DNA of 64,000 nucleotides from Tetrahymena elliotti 4EA (Eukaryota > Ciliophora > Oligohymenophorea > Hymenostomatida > Tetrahymenidae): contig JH720320.1 in assembly GCA_000231825.2 (NCBI GenBank), positions 933,554 through 997,553 of the forward strand, in the 5' to 3' direction. The notes below the pieces were generated by a model. The model ran no database searches. It saw only the letters and a program-made list of their open reading frames with translations, and had not been told where the DNA came from. The stretch's first letter is position 1. Each line of letters starts with the position of its first letter. A program made the translations under genes and the position numbers. Positions 1 to 12,906 of this stretch are shown piece after piece.

Positions 1-2630
1 ATTGAAATCTTAAAAGTAGTTCTTACTGCATACAATAAATAATCTTTCTTTTTTTAGTTAAGCCATTAAAAATTTATTGTATGTAATTAAACATACATTT
101 TCCTTCAAAAGATTAATTACTATACTGTAAGAAATTCTTGTAACCTTTCTACGTTTTAAATACTAACCTTATTTTCATAATCAAGGTAAAAAATAAAGAA
201 ACAAACATTTTTAACTAAAATATTTAGAGCAATTAAATATGGTAAAAAATAAATCTTATTGTAAGTTATTTTAGTAGTGCAAGCAAGTATTACCAAATGC
301 AAATAAATAATTATAATAAATTATTTAACATAACTATTTTGAATAGATAATTTACTTTCTTACTTTTATACACAGCTTATTATGGTCATCATTCATTATA
401 AAAACCACATAAAATTCAAATCAAATTTTTTTCTTTTCTCTGTTTATCACCTTAAAAATTTTAAGTTATAACTTTAAGACTAGAAAATCTTTAAAGGATA
501 AATAATTAATTTCGTTTTGGATGATAAATAATTGATAGTTTATTTTAATTTTAATTGTGTATTATTTGTTTGTTGTTTTTGATTTTTTTCTTTTCTTAAT
601 TCTTTAGAATTTTTTTAAAAAGGAGATGATTCTATAATATATATAATTAAGAGAAAAATCATTGACTATATTTTTTTAAACAAAAAATTCAGATTAAAAG
701 GTTAGAAAAACTAATATTTTTGTGTTACACAAAACAACATCAATAAAATTCATCTTTTTAAACAAATAATATATTGGTAGGTAGGCTGACTAATATTTAT
801 TATTATAATTGCTAAATAATAATAACAATTTAATTTTTTGTAATTCAAGCTAGTTGCTTACTATACAGAATTTTCTTCATAAAGAGCTATTATTTTAGTT
901 TACATACGATATTGTTTGTTTTTATTTTTAATTGTAACAAAATCCAATCATGGTTTTTTTAGCACATTCAGTGGATGTATTTTTTTGTTTTTAAATTATT
1001 GGGCTTTGATTATACATTATAATAACATTGTCTTGCTCTCACATTTCCAATCTATTTTTGGTTTTTCAACAATAAACTTTTGAGGTCATTAAAAGTACAT
1101 AATCAAAACAGAGAGCTTTTTCTTAAAAAAATTTATAAAAGATTTAAATCTAACCTCAAAAGTTATATCAAAGGAGTAAAAATAAAAAGATCTCAAATTC
1201 ATTTATTACTCGAAAGAAAAATTATTTTTCTAAAGAGTATTTTTGTCTAATTACACAAATAGATATGTATTGCTTCTAATCTTTCTCAATAAATTTAACT
1301 TTAAATCAACTATTTTTTAAATCATTAGAACAAAGAGAGGAAATTTGTAAACCAAGCTAAGCCATTGTCTAAAAAAAGGCTGATCAACAATTTTAAAACA
1401 CAAAATAAAAATTTTAGAAAGAAGGCAAACATATTAAAATTAAAAAAGCTTTTTTAAAATAACTTAGCCAAATGTTTTAGAAAAATAAATTGTTTGTTTG
1501 TTTTTTTTGTTATATTTTTTTTCTTTTGATTGCTTAACATGTTTTAATTTTAAAATTTATGTAAAGCATTAATTTTAAATCTTATCTTTGTTTTGGTATG
1601 ATGAAAAAAAATTAAAATTATACTAATGTTTATTTTATGGTAAAATTGAGCTTTTTATTTTGTTTGATTAATTTTGGTTTATTAAATTAGAAATAGCAAT
1701 CATTTGAGTTGGATAATATAACATAAGCTTCAAAGTATATTAATATTATTTTTTGTATTTTGATTTAATCTTTTGGAGAATTTTACATAATTTTATTTAT
1801 TCGTTATAATACTATTTGTAATAATCAAATCAAAAGTCTTTATTTTATAAAGTTAATAAACATTTTGACAGATATTTTATTTATATTTACATTTATTATA
1901 TCAACGAATTCAATATTAATTTGTTTAGGTCATCAACTAAAAATAGAAAATACAATTTATTTAGAGGACTCATAGACAATAAAAAACATATTTTTGTTCT
2001 GAATAATAATCAATTTTTAATATTTTTTTCAAAATTTTTAAAGTTATTTGGATAAATATACATTGATCAAAGATTTTTTGAAAAACCAAATATTGACTCT
2101 ATGAGTAAATAATTTGCTTTAAATAAAAAGATTATAGGGTAGGCATAATTTTTATTTTTTTGAAAATATCAAGTTATTTTTAGTGTTCTGAACAATATAA
2201 AAAACCTTACATCAAAAAAAAACTGTAAGAAATATGTGTGAAATTTAATTTTTTGAGTGGAAGAAATTAATTATTTACTATTTTATATGAAAAGTAGTGA
2301 GCCCTCATCAGTTTATTTTTTACTCTGTTTCTTTTATAAATAAGGACAACATACATCTATGAAGATTTTGAGTAAAATTTTAAATAATTGCAAGTTAAAG
2401 TTTCAACAAAATATACTTTTTAAAATAAAACATTTTCAAAATATCATTTTGTTGGATAAGAGACAAAAAATATTTAAAAAAGGATGTTTTTTTAATATTT
2501 AACATAAAAATATATGTACATAATTAATAAAAATTATGCAAAACTTCAAACAAATAAGAAAAAAGTAAAAACCAAACTCTAAATTTATTTATAAAAAATA
2601 CAAAATATTTTTAGAACTAATTCGATTTCT
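1..2630. other. AT-rich stretch without a convincing gene
   Basis: This stretch is mostly homopolymer-rich, very AT-rich sequence typical of ciliate intergenic DNA. I see no gene with a clear start, codon pattern and stop. About 1275-1610 on the plus strand has an open frame under the ciliate code that reads like degraded coding sequence (for example KSLEQREEICKPSQAIVQKK), but no start or neighbouring exon supports it. With TGA as the only stop, open frames of 100 codons are common by chance here, so I do not call a gene. Confidence 0.5.
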
Positions 2631-3410
2631 ATGACAGACAGTAAGTATTCTATCAATAAAAAACAATCAAAGAACAAAAAAAATTTATTTAGATTGATGT
2701 ATTTTCATGATTATGAGTGAAATAAACTTTTAATACCTAAGAAAGAATATAATCAATCTTTAGGGTAGTAAAAAATGAAGAAATTTTAGATCAAAATTTG
2801 AATCTCTTCAAGAATAATGTTAAAAAACTATTGTTTAAAATAAATGAACCTATATCTTTTAATGCTTTATAAGATTATTTTTAATTTAAATAAATTATTA
2901 GAAGGAGAATTTAAATTTTTCTCTAAAATCCTGCTATATAATTATATTATCGTTTGTTTTAACATAAATGAAAATACTAATAAATTCAAGTATTTTTTAT
3001 CTCATATTCTCTATCTTGCTTAAAATAAAATCATAAAGCACCAATTCATATAATAAAACATGTTTAAAAAATAGAAAATAAAATACTGCTTGAATTGGAT
3101 AAAAATTGAGTTATTAAGCTTTCCGATAACAAAGATTAATTTTATGATTAACTTTAAATCTTAATTTAATATTTTTGAAGGAGAGGGAAGGCTTCTTGAA
3201 TTTCAAAAATAAATTTCTTTTTCAGATTTTTTTCATAAACTAAGTCATTTTTCTTAAATAAATCAAACTATTGAGGAATATTTAAAAGCAAAAACCTAAC
3301 AGAAAATAAAAACATTTTTTTTAGATAAAAATTTAGCTCATATTAAATTTTTAGAATTTGAAAGTTTATTTTATTTTAATTACAATACATCATTTTTTGC
3401 ATTTTAATGA
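2631..3410 (+). pseudogene. Degraded protein-coding relic, frame-disrupted
   Basis: Read with TAA/TAG as glutamine, three successive open stretches look like real protein but lie in different frames. The first starts at ATG 2631 and stops after about 29 codons (MTDSKYSINKKQSKNKK). A second frame covers roughly 2705-2960 (contains LNLFKNNVKKLLFKINEP). A third runs from about 2880 to a TGA at 3408-3410 and contains FKYFLSHILYLAQNKI and LEFQKQISFSDFFHKL. Residue composition is more protein-like than in the flanks. No intron boundaries explain the switches, so a decayed gene is the simplest reading. An unrecognised multi-exon gene is the alternative. I do not recognise the family. Confidence 0.3.
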
Positions 3411-4406
3411 TATTAGATAAAGTTAATTTAAATGATTATATAAATTTTATATATAAATTAATGAACCTAATACAATATTTTTGTTCACTTACACTAAATT
3501 AATAATTTCCATGTATTAAAATAAGAAATTAAACTTTCTTTTCTAATCAAAAAAATAATATCTTCCTTAAAGTCATTTGTTTTGATTGACAGAAAATGTT
3601 CAAATTTTTCAAATTGAATTATTGCTTTTTAGATGGGTGAATTAGTTTTTTTTTCATGAAGTTATTCATTGTCTAATTCTGATGGTTTCGTTAATCAACA
3701 CTGTAATTTATAAATTCTAATAAAAATATATATTCATTTTAATTAAGGTTACTAATTAAAGAATGAAAGCAGTAAAAGATTATTCTTTTTCCTGCAACTT
3801 CTACTTTATTGATAACATTTTCTCTTAAATAAATTATGATTAATAGATAATTTAACTCAAAAAACAGCTATTTAAGCTAGATTTCATAAGGCCTTATGGA
3901 AATTCATAAGTTAAATCTTAATATCATCTTACATCTTTTTTAATTGCTTTATTGGTTTTTATAAAAAGAAAAAACTATCGATATTTTAATTTCTTAAAAA
4001 GCACCTTTGTTATGGTAATTATTTTATAAAATACTACTTACTTTTGTTTTATATTTTACTTTTTAAATAATACTTGTATTTTGTTTCAATTTTACATATT
4101 TTCTAAGTTTATCTAGTTTAAAAGAAGTAAATTTTATAAAATAAGATTATTCTAATTTATTATAATAATATTAAATAAGATAAATAAATTTCAAATGTTT
4201 AAAAACTATTATTCACTCATTCAGAAAGCTATAAATTGGCTCTATAACAAAAATAAAAGAAGAAAACTGTTCAAAAAACATGAAAAAAATGTTTAGATTT
4301 TTACAAATTTTAAATATTATGTAAAAGACTTAGATTAACCTAGAATATTTTATACTATTTTTGTGCCTTTGAACCTTAACTACATACACAATTATGATGT
4401 AGAAAA
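3411..4406. other. Intergenic, downstream of the LRR gene
   Basis: This is AT-rich sequence between the relic on its left and the 3' end of the minus-strand leucine-rich-repeat gene. I see no supported gene, RNA or repeat in it. It presumably holds the 3' UTR of the LRR gene. Confidence 0.5.
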
Positions 4407-7347
4407 TCATGAAATAAAGACTGGCCTAACTAACTTTTTCATTAAAGTATATTTGTAAGGTTTTATTTTTGAATGAGAGAACTCACAGCTAAGCTTAATT
4501 AATTGTTTTAGCTAAGATAGTGAAATAAACATGCTATTGATAAACTCTAGATATGAAGCATAGTCTAGAAATTTTATTTTAAGAGTTAATTAAATAACAT
4601 TTTTCCAATTAGAAAATTCTTCAATTAAAATCTGTTGATCTTACCATTTAATATTATTAATATAACTCATGCCAAATTCTATGAACTTAACATTTGGCAT
4701 TGTTTTAATCCCTTAAACTAGAAATTTTAATCCGTCTTTTCCTAAAAAATTACTTCTGCCTACTGAAATAGAGAAACTTTTTAAATTGACTAAATATTTT
4801 AAATTCTGTTCAATATACTAAGCACCCATCTCACCGATTTTATTCAATTTACAAATTTTAATGCTTAGAATTTCTAAATTTCCCAAATATTAGAATGAGT
4901 AAGCTAAATTTCTAGCTCCTTCTGCATGAATTGCATTTGGAAGAATTTTAACTTCCAGTCTTTTCAAAAAAGTTAATCTTTTTAAAGCAAAACTAAGAGA
5001 TAAGATTCCTTCAGATTAGATATTTTATTTATCCACACAAACATTAAGCTCAGTTAAATTTTTAGTTTATGAAGAAATATCAGATTTTGTGCAACAGTCA
5101 TTTTCTTAACTATTTTTTTATTAACTCTAGATACAATTTTATAATGAATTACTCTCTCTTTTAAATGAAATACTTTTTAAACCAAACAAATTAAATTTGT
5201 TCTCTTCAAGCTAGATCAATTCTTAAGGTAAACTAACGAACTATAAAATAAATAGCTTGTCAAGTTTTATTGAAATTTTTTTTAATTTTTTTAGCTAGCT
5301 AATAGATTTATAAAGCTTTAATCCAACTCTTTATTCTATGTTTTCTTGAGCTCTTAATTCTAATTAAAGAATATTTAAGTTTTCTAAGTATTTCAAACAA
5401 TTTGCAAGCTCAACAATTGATTAACCTTCAAAATTTGGATTAAAATTAATATTCAAATTTAAATCTAATAAATTTTAGCTTAAGAATTTAAATTCATTTT
5501 GCATTAAGGTTAACCCATTAGGATTTATTTTATTACTTTCACCAAATTGAAATTCTAGTTTTTACAATTTTTATAAATTTTATAATTGCAAACCAATTTA
5601 TTAGAATCCTATTTCTCCTATTTAATTACCTTTGCCAAAGTGGAATATAAATTCTTACAGCTCATTTAAATTACAAACACCTTGAAAAAAATTCTCAGCT
5701 CCTTCCATAGTAATTTCATTGTAATCTCCAAATACGATATTTAATTTTTTCAGATTTTTTAAATGTTTAATACCATTTCCAATATGAGTAATTCCATTTG
5801 TTTTTATTTTATTCCATTATTCAAAAACTATTTTAAGATCTTCGAGTAGTATTAAGTGAGACAAAGCATTACCTATTCCTGAGCATCCTAATTCTCCTAT
5901 AGCACTATTAGCACTAATATCTAAAACAAAAAATCTTAATTTTTTAAGTTATTAGATACCTTCAGAAATTATTTCCATTTATTTTGGGCCAATATTTATA
6001 TCATTTAAGTAAAGCTTAAAGTCAATTAAACTAGAAAATTCTTTAATTGCATTCCTGATTGCCTATGCACCTTCAATGTCTAAAATTAGAAGATTAATAT
6101 TAATTTCTAAAGATTATATTTGAATATTTCTCCCTACATCTTATGAAGCTATTGGAGTATTAAATTCATTTTCTCTATAAAAATAGTTAGATTTTATATA
6201 GTTTATTTAGAATGAGCTATTTCTCAATAAAGGTAAAAATTATATCAGACATAATAGCAGAAGAACTGAAGGTTAAGAAATATAAATATATAATTAAGAT
6301 ATTTATTTTAAGCATTTCAAGCTTTAACAAAGTAATTGTAATTCTTCATCTGCGACTTAACAGTCTTTTAAATAAAGGGATATTTTTCTTAATTTAGTTA
6401 AATTTGAAATACTCTAAGCTAAATCTTTAATAGAAATTAATTCCTTATTAGTAAACCTAAGGTCTATGTTTAATTCTTAAATCATTATTGATTTATTTAA
6501 ATTGATCCCAACTTAAATAGTATTCTCATCTTTAAGAATTCTGTCCAGAATTAAGGTTAAATATTTTAATTAAGTCATGTTTTCAAAATACTTACTCATA
6601 TTTGAAAAAAACTATGAGTTTACTTTGTTTCCCCTTGATATTTTAATAAAAAGCTATCTGAGATCTTCTTACTTACAGATGAAATTATGTAAATCAGTAA
6701 ATTTGTCCTCTGAATTATTGTTGTATATTCCTAAAGCAAATTTAAATTTTTTTAAGGATTAAACAGTATTAAGAGATTAAATAAACTGAGATATGTCAAA
6801 ATTTAGTGCTCTTTATTATGATATGCTTATTTACACTTAGTCAAGATTCTCTAATTATTTTAAGATATCATATACAGGCTTTAGCTCTAAATAATTAGGA
6901 TTATTATGCTTAGAAGGTAAAACAATATTAATTTTTTAGATGTTTTGAAGATCATCTTTTTTAAGTAAGTTTAACCTTAAAGTTTTACTCTGTTTATGAA
7001 TAAAAGTGCAAAAACTGATACTCTTAAGAGCTTAAATTGTTTACTAAAAATCAAAATCCTACATTTGAGTTTATTTCTATCAATTAAAATTAAAATTGAG
7101 TTTTAATGTTTCTCTCAAATTAACTTTTCAAATTCGAAAAAATTATTTTATCTTACTTTTAATAGCCTTTTATTTTTTCGATTTTGTGATACCAAAATTA
7201 GTATATTAATTAACTTGAAATAAATTATTAATTTTAGTCATTATTTAATGTTTTTATAAATAATTTATTTTGATCTTAGAATTCATATAAGAATTTATTA
7301 AATGTTTGATATTTAGTCAATGCTAAAAAAATATCAAAAGTATCCAT
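4407..7347 (-). CDS. Leucine-rich-repeat protein, one frame disruption
   Basis: The frame opens at ATG 7347 (MDTFDIFLALTKYQTFNKFL) and ends at TGA 4407. From about residue 110 it carries many degenerate leucine-rich repeats, with segments such as KICKLNKIGEMGAQYIEQNL and GCSGIGNALSHLILLEDL, so a protein-interaction scaffold of about 979 residues is likely. No signal peptide, membrane segment or catalytic domain is visible. The span is 2,941 nt, one more than a multiple of three. The single break lies near 7047-7065: upstream the frame reads NSNVGF then TGA, and downstream the frame shifted by one base reads DFQQTIQALKSISFC. An extra T in a TTTT run explains it exactly. A 19-nt GT..AG intron there would also restore the frame but is unusually short for this kind of genome. 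The gene may be functional (sequence error or tiny intron) or newly broken. The LRR assignment is solid; the biological role is unknown. Confidence 0.75.
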
Positions 7348-7599
7348 TTAAATAACATTAAATAAGTTTACTTTAAGTTGGATTTTTAGCTTTTCTTTAC
7401 ACTTATTTGAATCCAGATAAACTTAAGAATTAATAATTTAAGAGATTTCCAAAATGCTTTTTTTTTTGTTGATTTTTATGATAATTTATAATCTTTATGT
7501 TATTTTTTCAAAAGTAGACAGAAACACTTATTATTTTTTAAAAAACAAAAATTTTTATTGCAATTTGTTTTCAAAATAAATTTAAAGAGGCAGGTAAAA

Positions 7600-9505
7600 A
7601 TAAATTGTAAGTTTTTAAAATTAAAATCAATTAACCTTTGATAATACACAGTATTCTTAATAATATCTAAGCTTCTTAATAATATTTATTTCCTAAATAT
7701 TAAGCGTTTTTCATTTTTTAGAAAATTGTAGAATTTTAAAATTCAGAGCATTATTGTAATTTACTTAACATACATACAAATTCATAATTAACTGCTAAAA
7801 CATAAAAACATAAAAGTATTAAAACTTATTAATTAAAATAATTTAAAGTATCACTAAATTTCTTTTGCTAAATGAATAACTAAACATGTATTTTTTGAAA
7901 TAGATTTTTTTAAATTTCTTCTTAGATTTATTTTTTCTGTTAGAATTTGTAGATATTTGTTCAAATAATATTTTATTCAGGTTAAATGAAATAGACTATT
8001 TAATATTTATAAATTCTCTTTCAAATTATGTATTTAAATTATATATTGAAGATCACTTTTCAAATTTTTAAAAGGAAGTAAGTAGAACTTTATACAATAT
8101 AGAAGTAAGTAAATATGGAGTACATTTTTTTTAAATTATTTATTTATACAGTTATTTAAATTAATATTTTATTAGAGTTTTCATTTCATTTTTTTAAGCA
8201 TTTCCCAAAAAATCCACTATCTTAAATGCATCTTAAATTTTAACAGCAACCAAATGTATCAGACCCATTAATGCATAAGGATCTAAATTTAGAGCATGTT
8301 TATACAGCAGTATTAATAGACTGAAAATTATTGTCTACTGGAGACAAATCAGTAGTAAGAACAACAGAAGAGTCTAAATTTTAGGACTTAATAAAGCTTA
8401 AGCTTAATAGGATTAGAAGAACCATTTTTAAAATGATGTTTAGAGCTTTCATTTTTGATACTAATTCTTATTATTTTTAATCTTAAAAAAATATTATACT
8501 TAAATTAGAAAACAAAAACTCTTTTAAAGTTATTTTTTAAATAAAATTTTCAGTCAGTCTCTTTTTAAATAGCTTCTACTTCTCTTCAAATAATTATTAT
8601 ATATTAATACTGAAATCAAAAACAGAAAATTTAAATTTCTAATCGAATATTGTTGCATCTATTATATGAACTAACTGAAATAAGCTTATCATATTTAAGT
8701 ATATTTATACTTCAAAATTAGAATTAGTTAAAAAATAAATAATATTCAGTATTAGCAAAAACACGAATATCACGCTAATAATGCGAATAGATGATATTTT
8801 GAACTAAAAAATATAAATTCTTCTATATAGGATTTTTTTAAAAAAAAACAAATTTAAAAGTAGTTATAATAATGATATATTCATTTGTTTTCACCATTTC
8901 ATAACACATTTTTTTTATTTGTTCAGTTATTTTTCTCTGATTTTATGATCTTAAATTTATTTGTTTGTTAAAACTTTGGTTGTAGTATATAAAAACATAT
9001 TTAAATTAATTTTCTTAAAAATATGTTGTCACCCTTTTCAAATAAATAAGAATTGAAGTTTTTTATAAATCTTTTCATTATTATCTAATATTTTGCTAAT
9101 CTTTCTATTCATTTTATAATAATCTTTTCTTAACTATCAAAAAAAAATTAAATTTCTCTTTTCTTTTTAATTTTCTAATCTCATACTCTTAGCACCAAAA
9201 GAAAGTTTTTGATCTTGTAAGAAGGAGAAGTGAGGTATTTTGTAATATTTGTAATATATTTTTCTATAATCATTTTTAATTAATCAACTAAAATTTGATA
9301 AAATTAAATTTTAGTTTCTTGAACAAATCTCACAAAAAAAATGTGTAGCAGTAGTATCTAAAATAGAGTAATCTATTAGCTACAAAATTAAGTAAGTTTT
9401 AGCGTGATTTAAAAAAATCTGTTAAATAACTAATCTAATATAATTTAAATATTCAATAAAAAGCTTAGCTTACTCTAATTTTTCAAACTGCTTTACTTAG
9501 TTAGT
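7600..9505. repeat. Diverged tandem duplication, copy 1
   Basis: This segment and 9755-11390 align in the same order over their whole length. Shared landmarks include the sequence around 8090 and 10110 (acttTATACAATATAG), the block around 8370-8450 and 10370-10465, and the block around 9340-9470 and 11230-11370 (ATGTGTAGCAG followed by a long match). The copies have many substitutions and small indels, so the duplication is not recent. Eroded coding fragments lie within it on both strands. Confidence 0.75.
8325..8459 (+). pseudogene. Coding fragment in duplication copy 1
   Basis: An open stretch reads KLLSTGDKSVVRTTEESKFQ and continues DLIKLKLNRIRR then FKMMFRAFIF. The matching place in copy 2 differs mostly by conservative changes, which suggests both came from a real exon. 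Upstream, in another frame, HKDLNLEHVYTAVLID ends at a TGA, so the copy is frame-disrupted. The family is not recognised. A separate minus-strand fragment near 9130-9230 (LQDQKLSFGAKSMRLENQ) is also partly conserved in copy 2. Confidence 0.4.
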
Positions 9506-9754
9506 AATCATTAAAAAAAAATTATTTTTTATTCAGAAAAAAATTGTTTAAATTTGTTAATTTGTTTATTTACTCTACTAATTAAATAATTAACTTACTT
9601 ACAAAAAACCTAAAATAAAAATGTATGTTGATTATTATTAAATAATTTATTATAGAAAATTTACTTAAAATAGTTAATTTTATAAAAAACTATTTAAAGA
9701 CTAATTTTTTTTCAAAATATTTTCTTATTTTATGAATTGTAGTCTAAAACATTA

Positions 9755-11390
9755 AGACCAAATTTTAAGTTTTTAAAATTAAAAATAATTAATAATAGAT
9801 AGGTATCACAGCATTCTAAATAATTAAAAAAAAGACCTAAATATGTCTAAGTATTCTAAAGTATTCTGAATAAATATTAAGCTTTTCATTTATTTTTTAG
9901 AATAGTGTAAAAGTTAAAAATTTAGAGTCTGATTGTAATTTCCTTAAAAAAGATAAACATACAAATTTGTAATTAACAAAAAAACTTTACAAAGGCAAGT
10001 ATTAAAACTATTTCAGAAATATTTTTATAAATTTTGTTTCAAATTATGTGTTTAAAATTTTTTTTGAAGAATCTCTCTTTAAACTTTTAAAAGGAAATAA
10101 ATTGAACTTTATACAATATAGTAGTAAGTAAATATGTACATTTTTAAAAATTATTTATTTATACAGTCATTTTAATTAATATTTGATTAGAGTTTTAATT
10201 TCATTTTTTTATGCATATCCCTAATTTTCCACTATCTGAAGAACATCTTAAATCTTCACAGCAATTAAATATAGTGGAGATTTAAACACATAAGGATCTA
10301 ATTTTAGAGCATTTTTCAACAGTATTAATCTGCCGAAAAGTGTTATCTACTGGTGCCTAATCAGTAGTAAGAATAACTGATGAGTCTAAATTTTAGGATT
10401 TAATAAAACTTAAGCTTAATAGGATTAGAAGAAATGATTTTAAAACAATGTTTAGAGCTTTCATTTTTGTGATTAATTTTTTTTATCTTTAAAAATATTA
10501 TAATTAAATTAAGAAAGCTGATCCTCTTTTAAAGTGTTCTTTCAAAAAAATTTACTGTCACCCAATTTGAATAATCTTTTACTTCTCCTTAAATTACTAT
10601 TAAAAACAGAATTAATAATAAAAAAAATAGATTTCTAATCAGAGATTGTTCCATCTATTCTATGAATTAAATAAAATAAAATTTACTCATAAAAGTACGT
10701 ACATCTTAGCTTGAAAATAAGAAGTAGATTTACTTATTTAAGTATATTTTTGTAGTATTAGTTAAAAATAAATAATATTCAATATTAACAAAGATACAAA
10801 CAAATCTTGTACAAAAAGACTATATTTTGGACTAAAAAAGATAAACTCTTCATGGTTTTTATTTAAAAAGCAAATTTGAAAAATGGTTATGATCCTAACT
10901 AAAGTGATTTTTTGCTTCGACATCGGTAGTCATCCTCTTTACATAAATTAGTAATAACCGAAGTTATTTATGTATTTTTTTATTCTTACTCTATATCTTG
11001 CTAATCTTTCTAAATCTTTTGGAGTAATCTTTTCTATTTCATTTACAATTTTAAAAAATTATCAAAAAAATTAAATTTCTCTTTTCTAAATTATTTTTTC
11101 ATCACAAACTCTTAGCACTAAAATAAAGTCTTTAATTTTGTAAGGAAGGAGTATAAGGGAGGATTTTGTGTAAGAATTTGTGGATAATCATATCTTAATT
11201 AACTGGTTAAGAAAAATCCAATAAAAAAAATGTGTAGCAGCAGTATCTTAAAAAGAGTATCTAGGCAACAAAATTAAGTTAGTGTTAGCGTCATTAAAAA
11301 AAATCTGTTAAATAACTAATCTAACATAATTTAAATATTCAATAAAAAAAATCAGCTTAATCTAATTTTTCAAACAGCCTCACTTCATAA
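9755..11390. repeat. Diverged tandem duplication, copy 2
   Basis: This is the second copy of the segment at 7600-9505, in the same orientation, with an offset of roughly 1.9-2.1 kb that varies with indels. It lacks some stretches present in copy 1. No intact gene is visible in either copy. Confidence 0.75.
10340..10472 (+). pseudogene. Coding fragment in duplication copy 2
   Basis: It reads VLSTGAQSVVRITDESKFQ, continues DLIKLKLNRIRR, then MFRAFIF. Compared with 8325-8459 the protein changes are mostly conservative (D/A, T/I, E/D). The fragment has no start and no clear partner exon, so it is treated as a relic. Confidence 0.4.
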
Positions 11391-12439
11391 AAATACAAAA
11401 AAATTTATCTGAAAATATTATTTTTATTCAAAAAAAATTTGTTAATTTGTAAATTTACTGCATCAATAAAAATAATTAATTATAAAAAGACTTAAATAAA
11501 AGTGTAAATTATTATTATAAATTAATTTGTGATAGATAATTTATTTAAAATAGTTAATTTCATAATTTAAAAAAAGTATTTCCACTTTTTTCTATTATCA
11601 AATATAAAAATATCTTTTTGGATATAAAAATCAAATTATTAAATTTTTAGTTCACAAATAACAATTAAAACTAAAACAACTAAAATGATTAAATTTTAAG
11701 TATTGTTTTGTTTTCTCGCACAAAAAATATGAGAATAAAACTATTGAAAAGTAAAGTAATTAAATGAGTTATACTAGAAATTTAGTAGTAGTAGAAACAA
11801 CTCTAACTTAGATGTTACCTGCTTTAATGTATAGTTAGACTTTAATTTCTTTTATTAAAATATCATAAAAAAATAAGTTAGGGAGAATATAGTATACTTT
11901 TAAAAGGATCTTTTAAACTGAAAGCAAAATATTTGCATAATTCTTTTTAACTTAAAGATTTGATTTTTCTAATAAGAAGTGTTATTTGATTAGTTAAAAA
12001 GCAAATAAAGTTAACATTTTCTTTGATAATTTTAATAAAATGTCTCCGCCTTAATAAAATTAATCTTGTACCTTTAAATTTAATTTTCTATTAAAAAATT
12101 AGTTTTAATGAACTGCAAAAATATTATTAAGTTTTTGTAGTTTCTTTAACGTTTTTAACTTAATTGTTAATTAAATAATTCTAAAATATTTCTTAGTGAG
12201 AAGTAATTTAATTATCTCTGGTCCAAAAAATAAAATTATTTCATTTATTTTTTATAAAAAATATTTTTTTTAATTGAAGTATTTATATATTTCTTATATT
12301 CATACTTCTAATTTCTTCATCGATTTTTTTAGTCAAAATTTATAATGATAATCTAATTAAGTAATTTTCAGAAGAACTTTTAGAAATTAATCAAAAATTA
12401 GATATAATTTATAATTATAAAATATTTTCTTACTTTAGA
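11391..12439. other. Intergenic AT-rich stretch
   Basis: I see no supported gene, RNA or repeat here. The sequence is homopolymer-rich and lacks protein-like frames of useful length. Confidence 0.45.
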
Positions 12440-12755
12440 TCCAAATTTATTTATTTTTTTTAAGGTGGAGTTATTGATATTTTTATATTTCGATTATTAA
12501 TACATTTTCACATAAAATTATTCATATTTTCTATAAACTGATTGGGTTTTTGGAAACAAATTCATGATAAAAAGAAAGAATTGAATGATATTTAGAATTT
12601 AGTGATTAAATATTTAGTAATATAAAATAACATTTTCATGAATAAGTTTTATAGATTCGCCTTTTATAAGAGCAAGGAAGACTAAGAATTTGATTTTCAA
12701 TATATCTTTAGTGAATTAAATATTCGGATTATTAATTTTTAGCTGAATTTAATAA
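12440..12755 (+). pseudogene. Degraded coding relic with in-frame TGA
   Basis: One frame reads GGVIDIFIFRLLIHF, meets TGA near 12540, then continues in the same frame with FWKQIHDKKKELNDIQNLV and NKFYRFAFYKSKEDQEFDF before the next TGA. An overlapping frame (FDYQYIFTQNYSYFLQTDWV) is also open in the first half. No intron removes the TGA cleanly. A decayed gene is the simplest explanation; the family is not recognised. Confidence 0.3.
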
Positions 12756-12906
12756 TTTATTGATTTTATATTCAACGCCAGTTTTTTTTTTTAGAAATTA
12801 GTGATTTTGATTGTAATTAAATTAATATATTTAAGCTGGTTATTTCAAATTACTTTAAAGGTAGCAATAATTTTTATACAAAGAATTAAAGCAAAAAGAA
12901 CAAGAG

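Noticed and set aside
1275..1610. An open plus-strand frame of over 100 codons.
   Set aside because: With only TGA as stop in such AT-rich DNA, frames of this length arise often by chance, and there is no start, domain or splice support.
10900..10985. A locally GC-richer patch considered as a tRNA or small structured RNA.
   Set aside because: There is no acceptor-stem pairing and no TTCGA-type loop in the right place; it lies in the diverged duplication.
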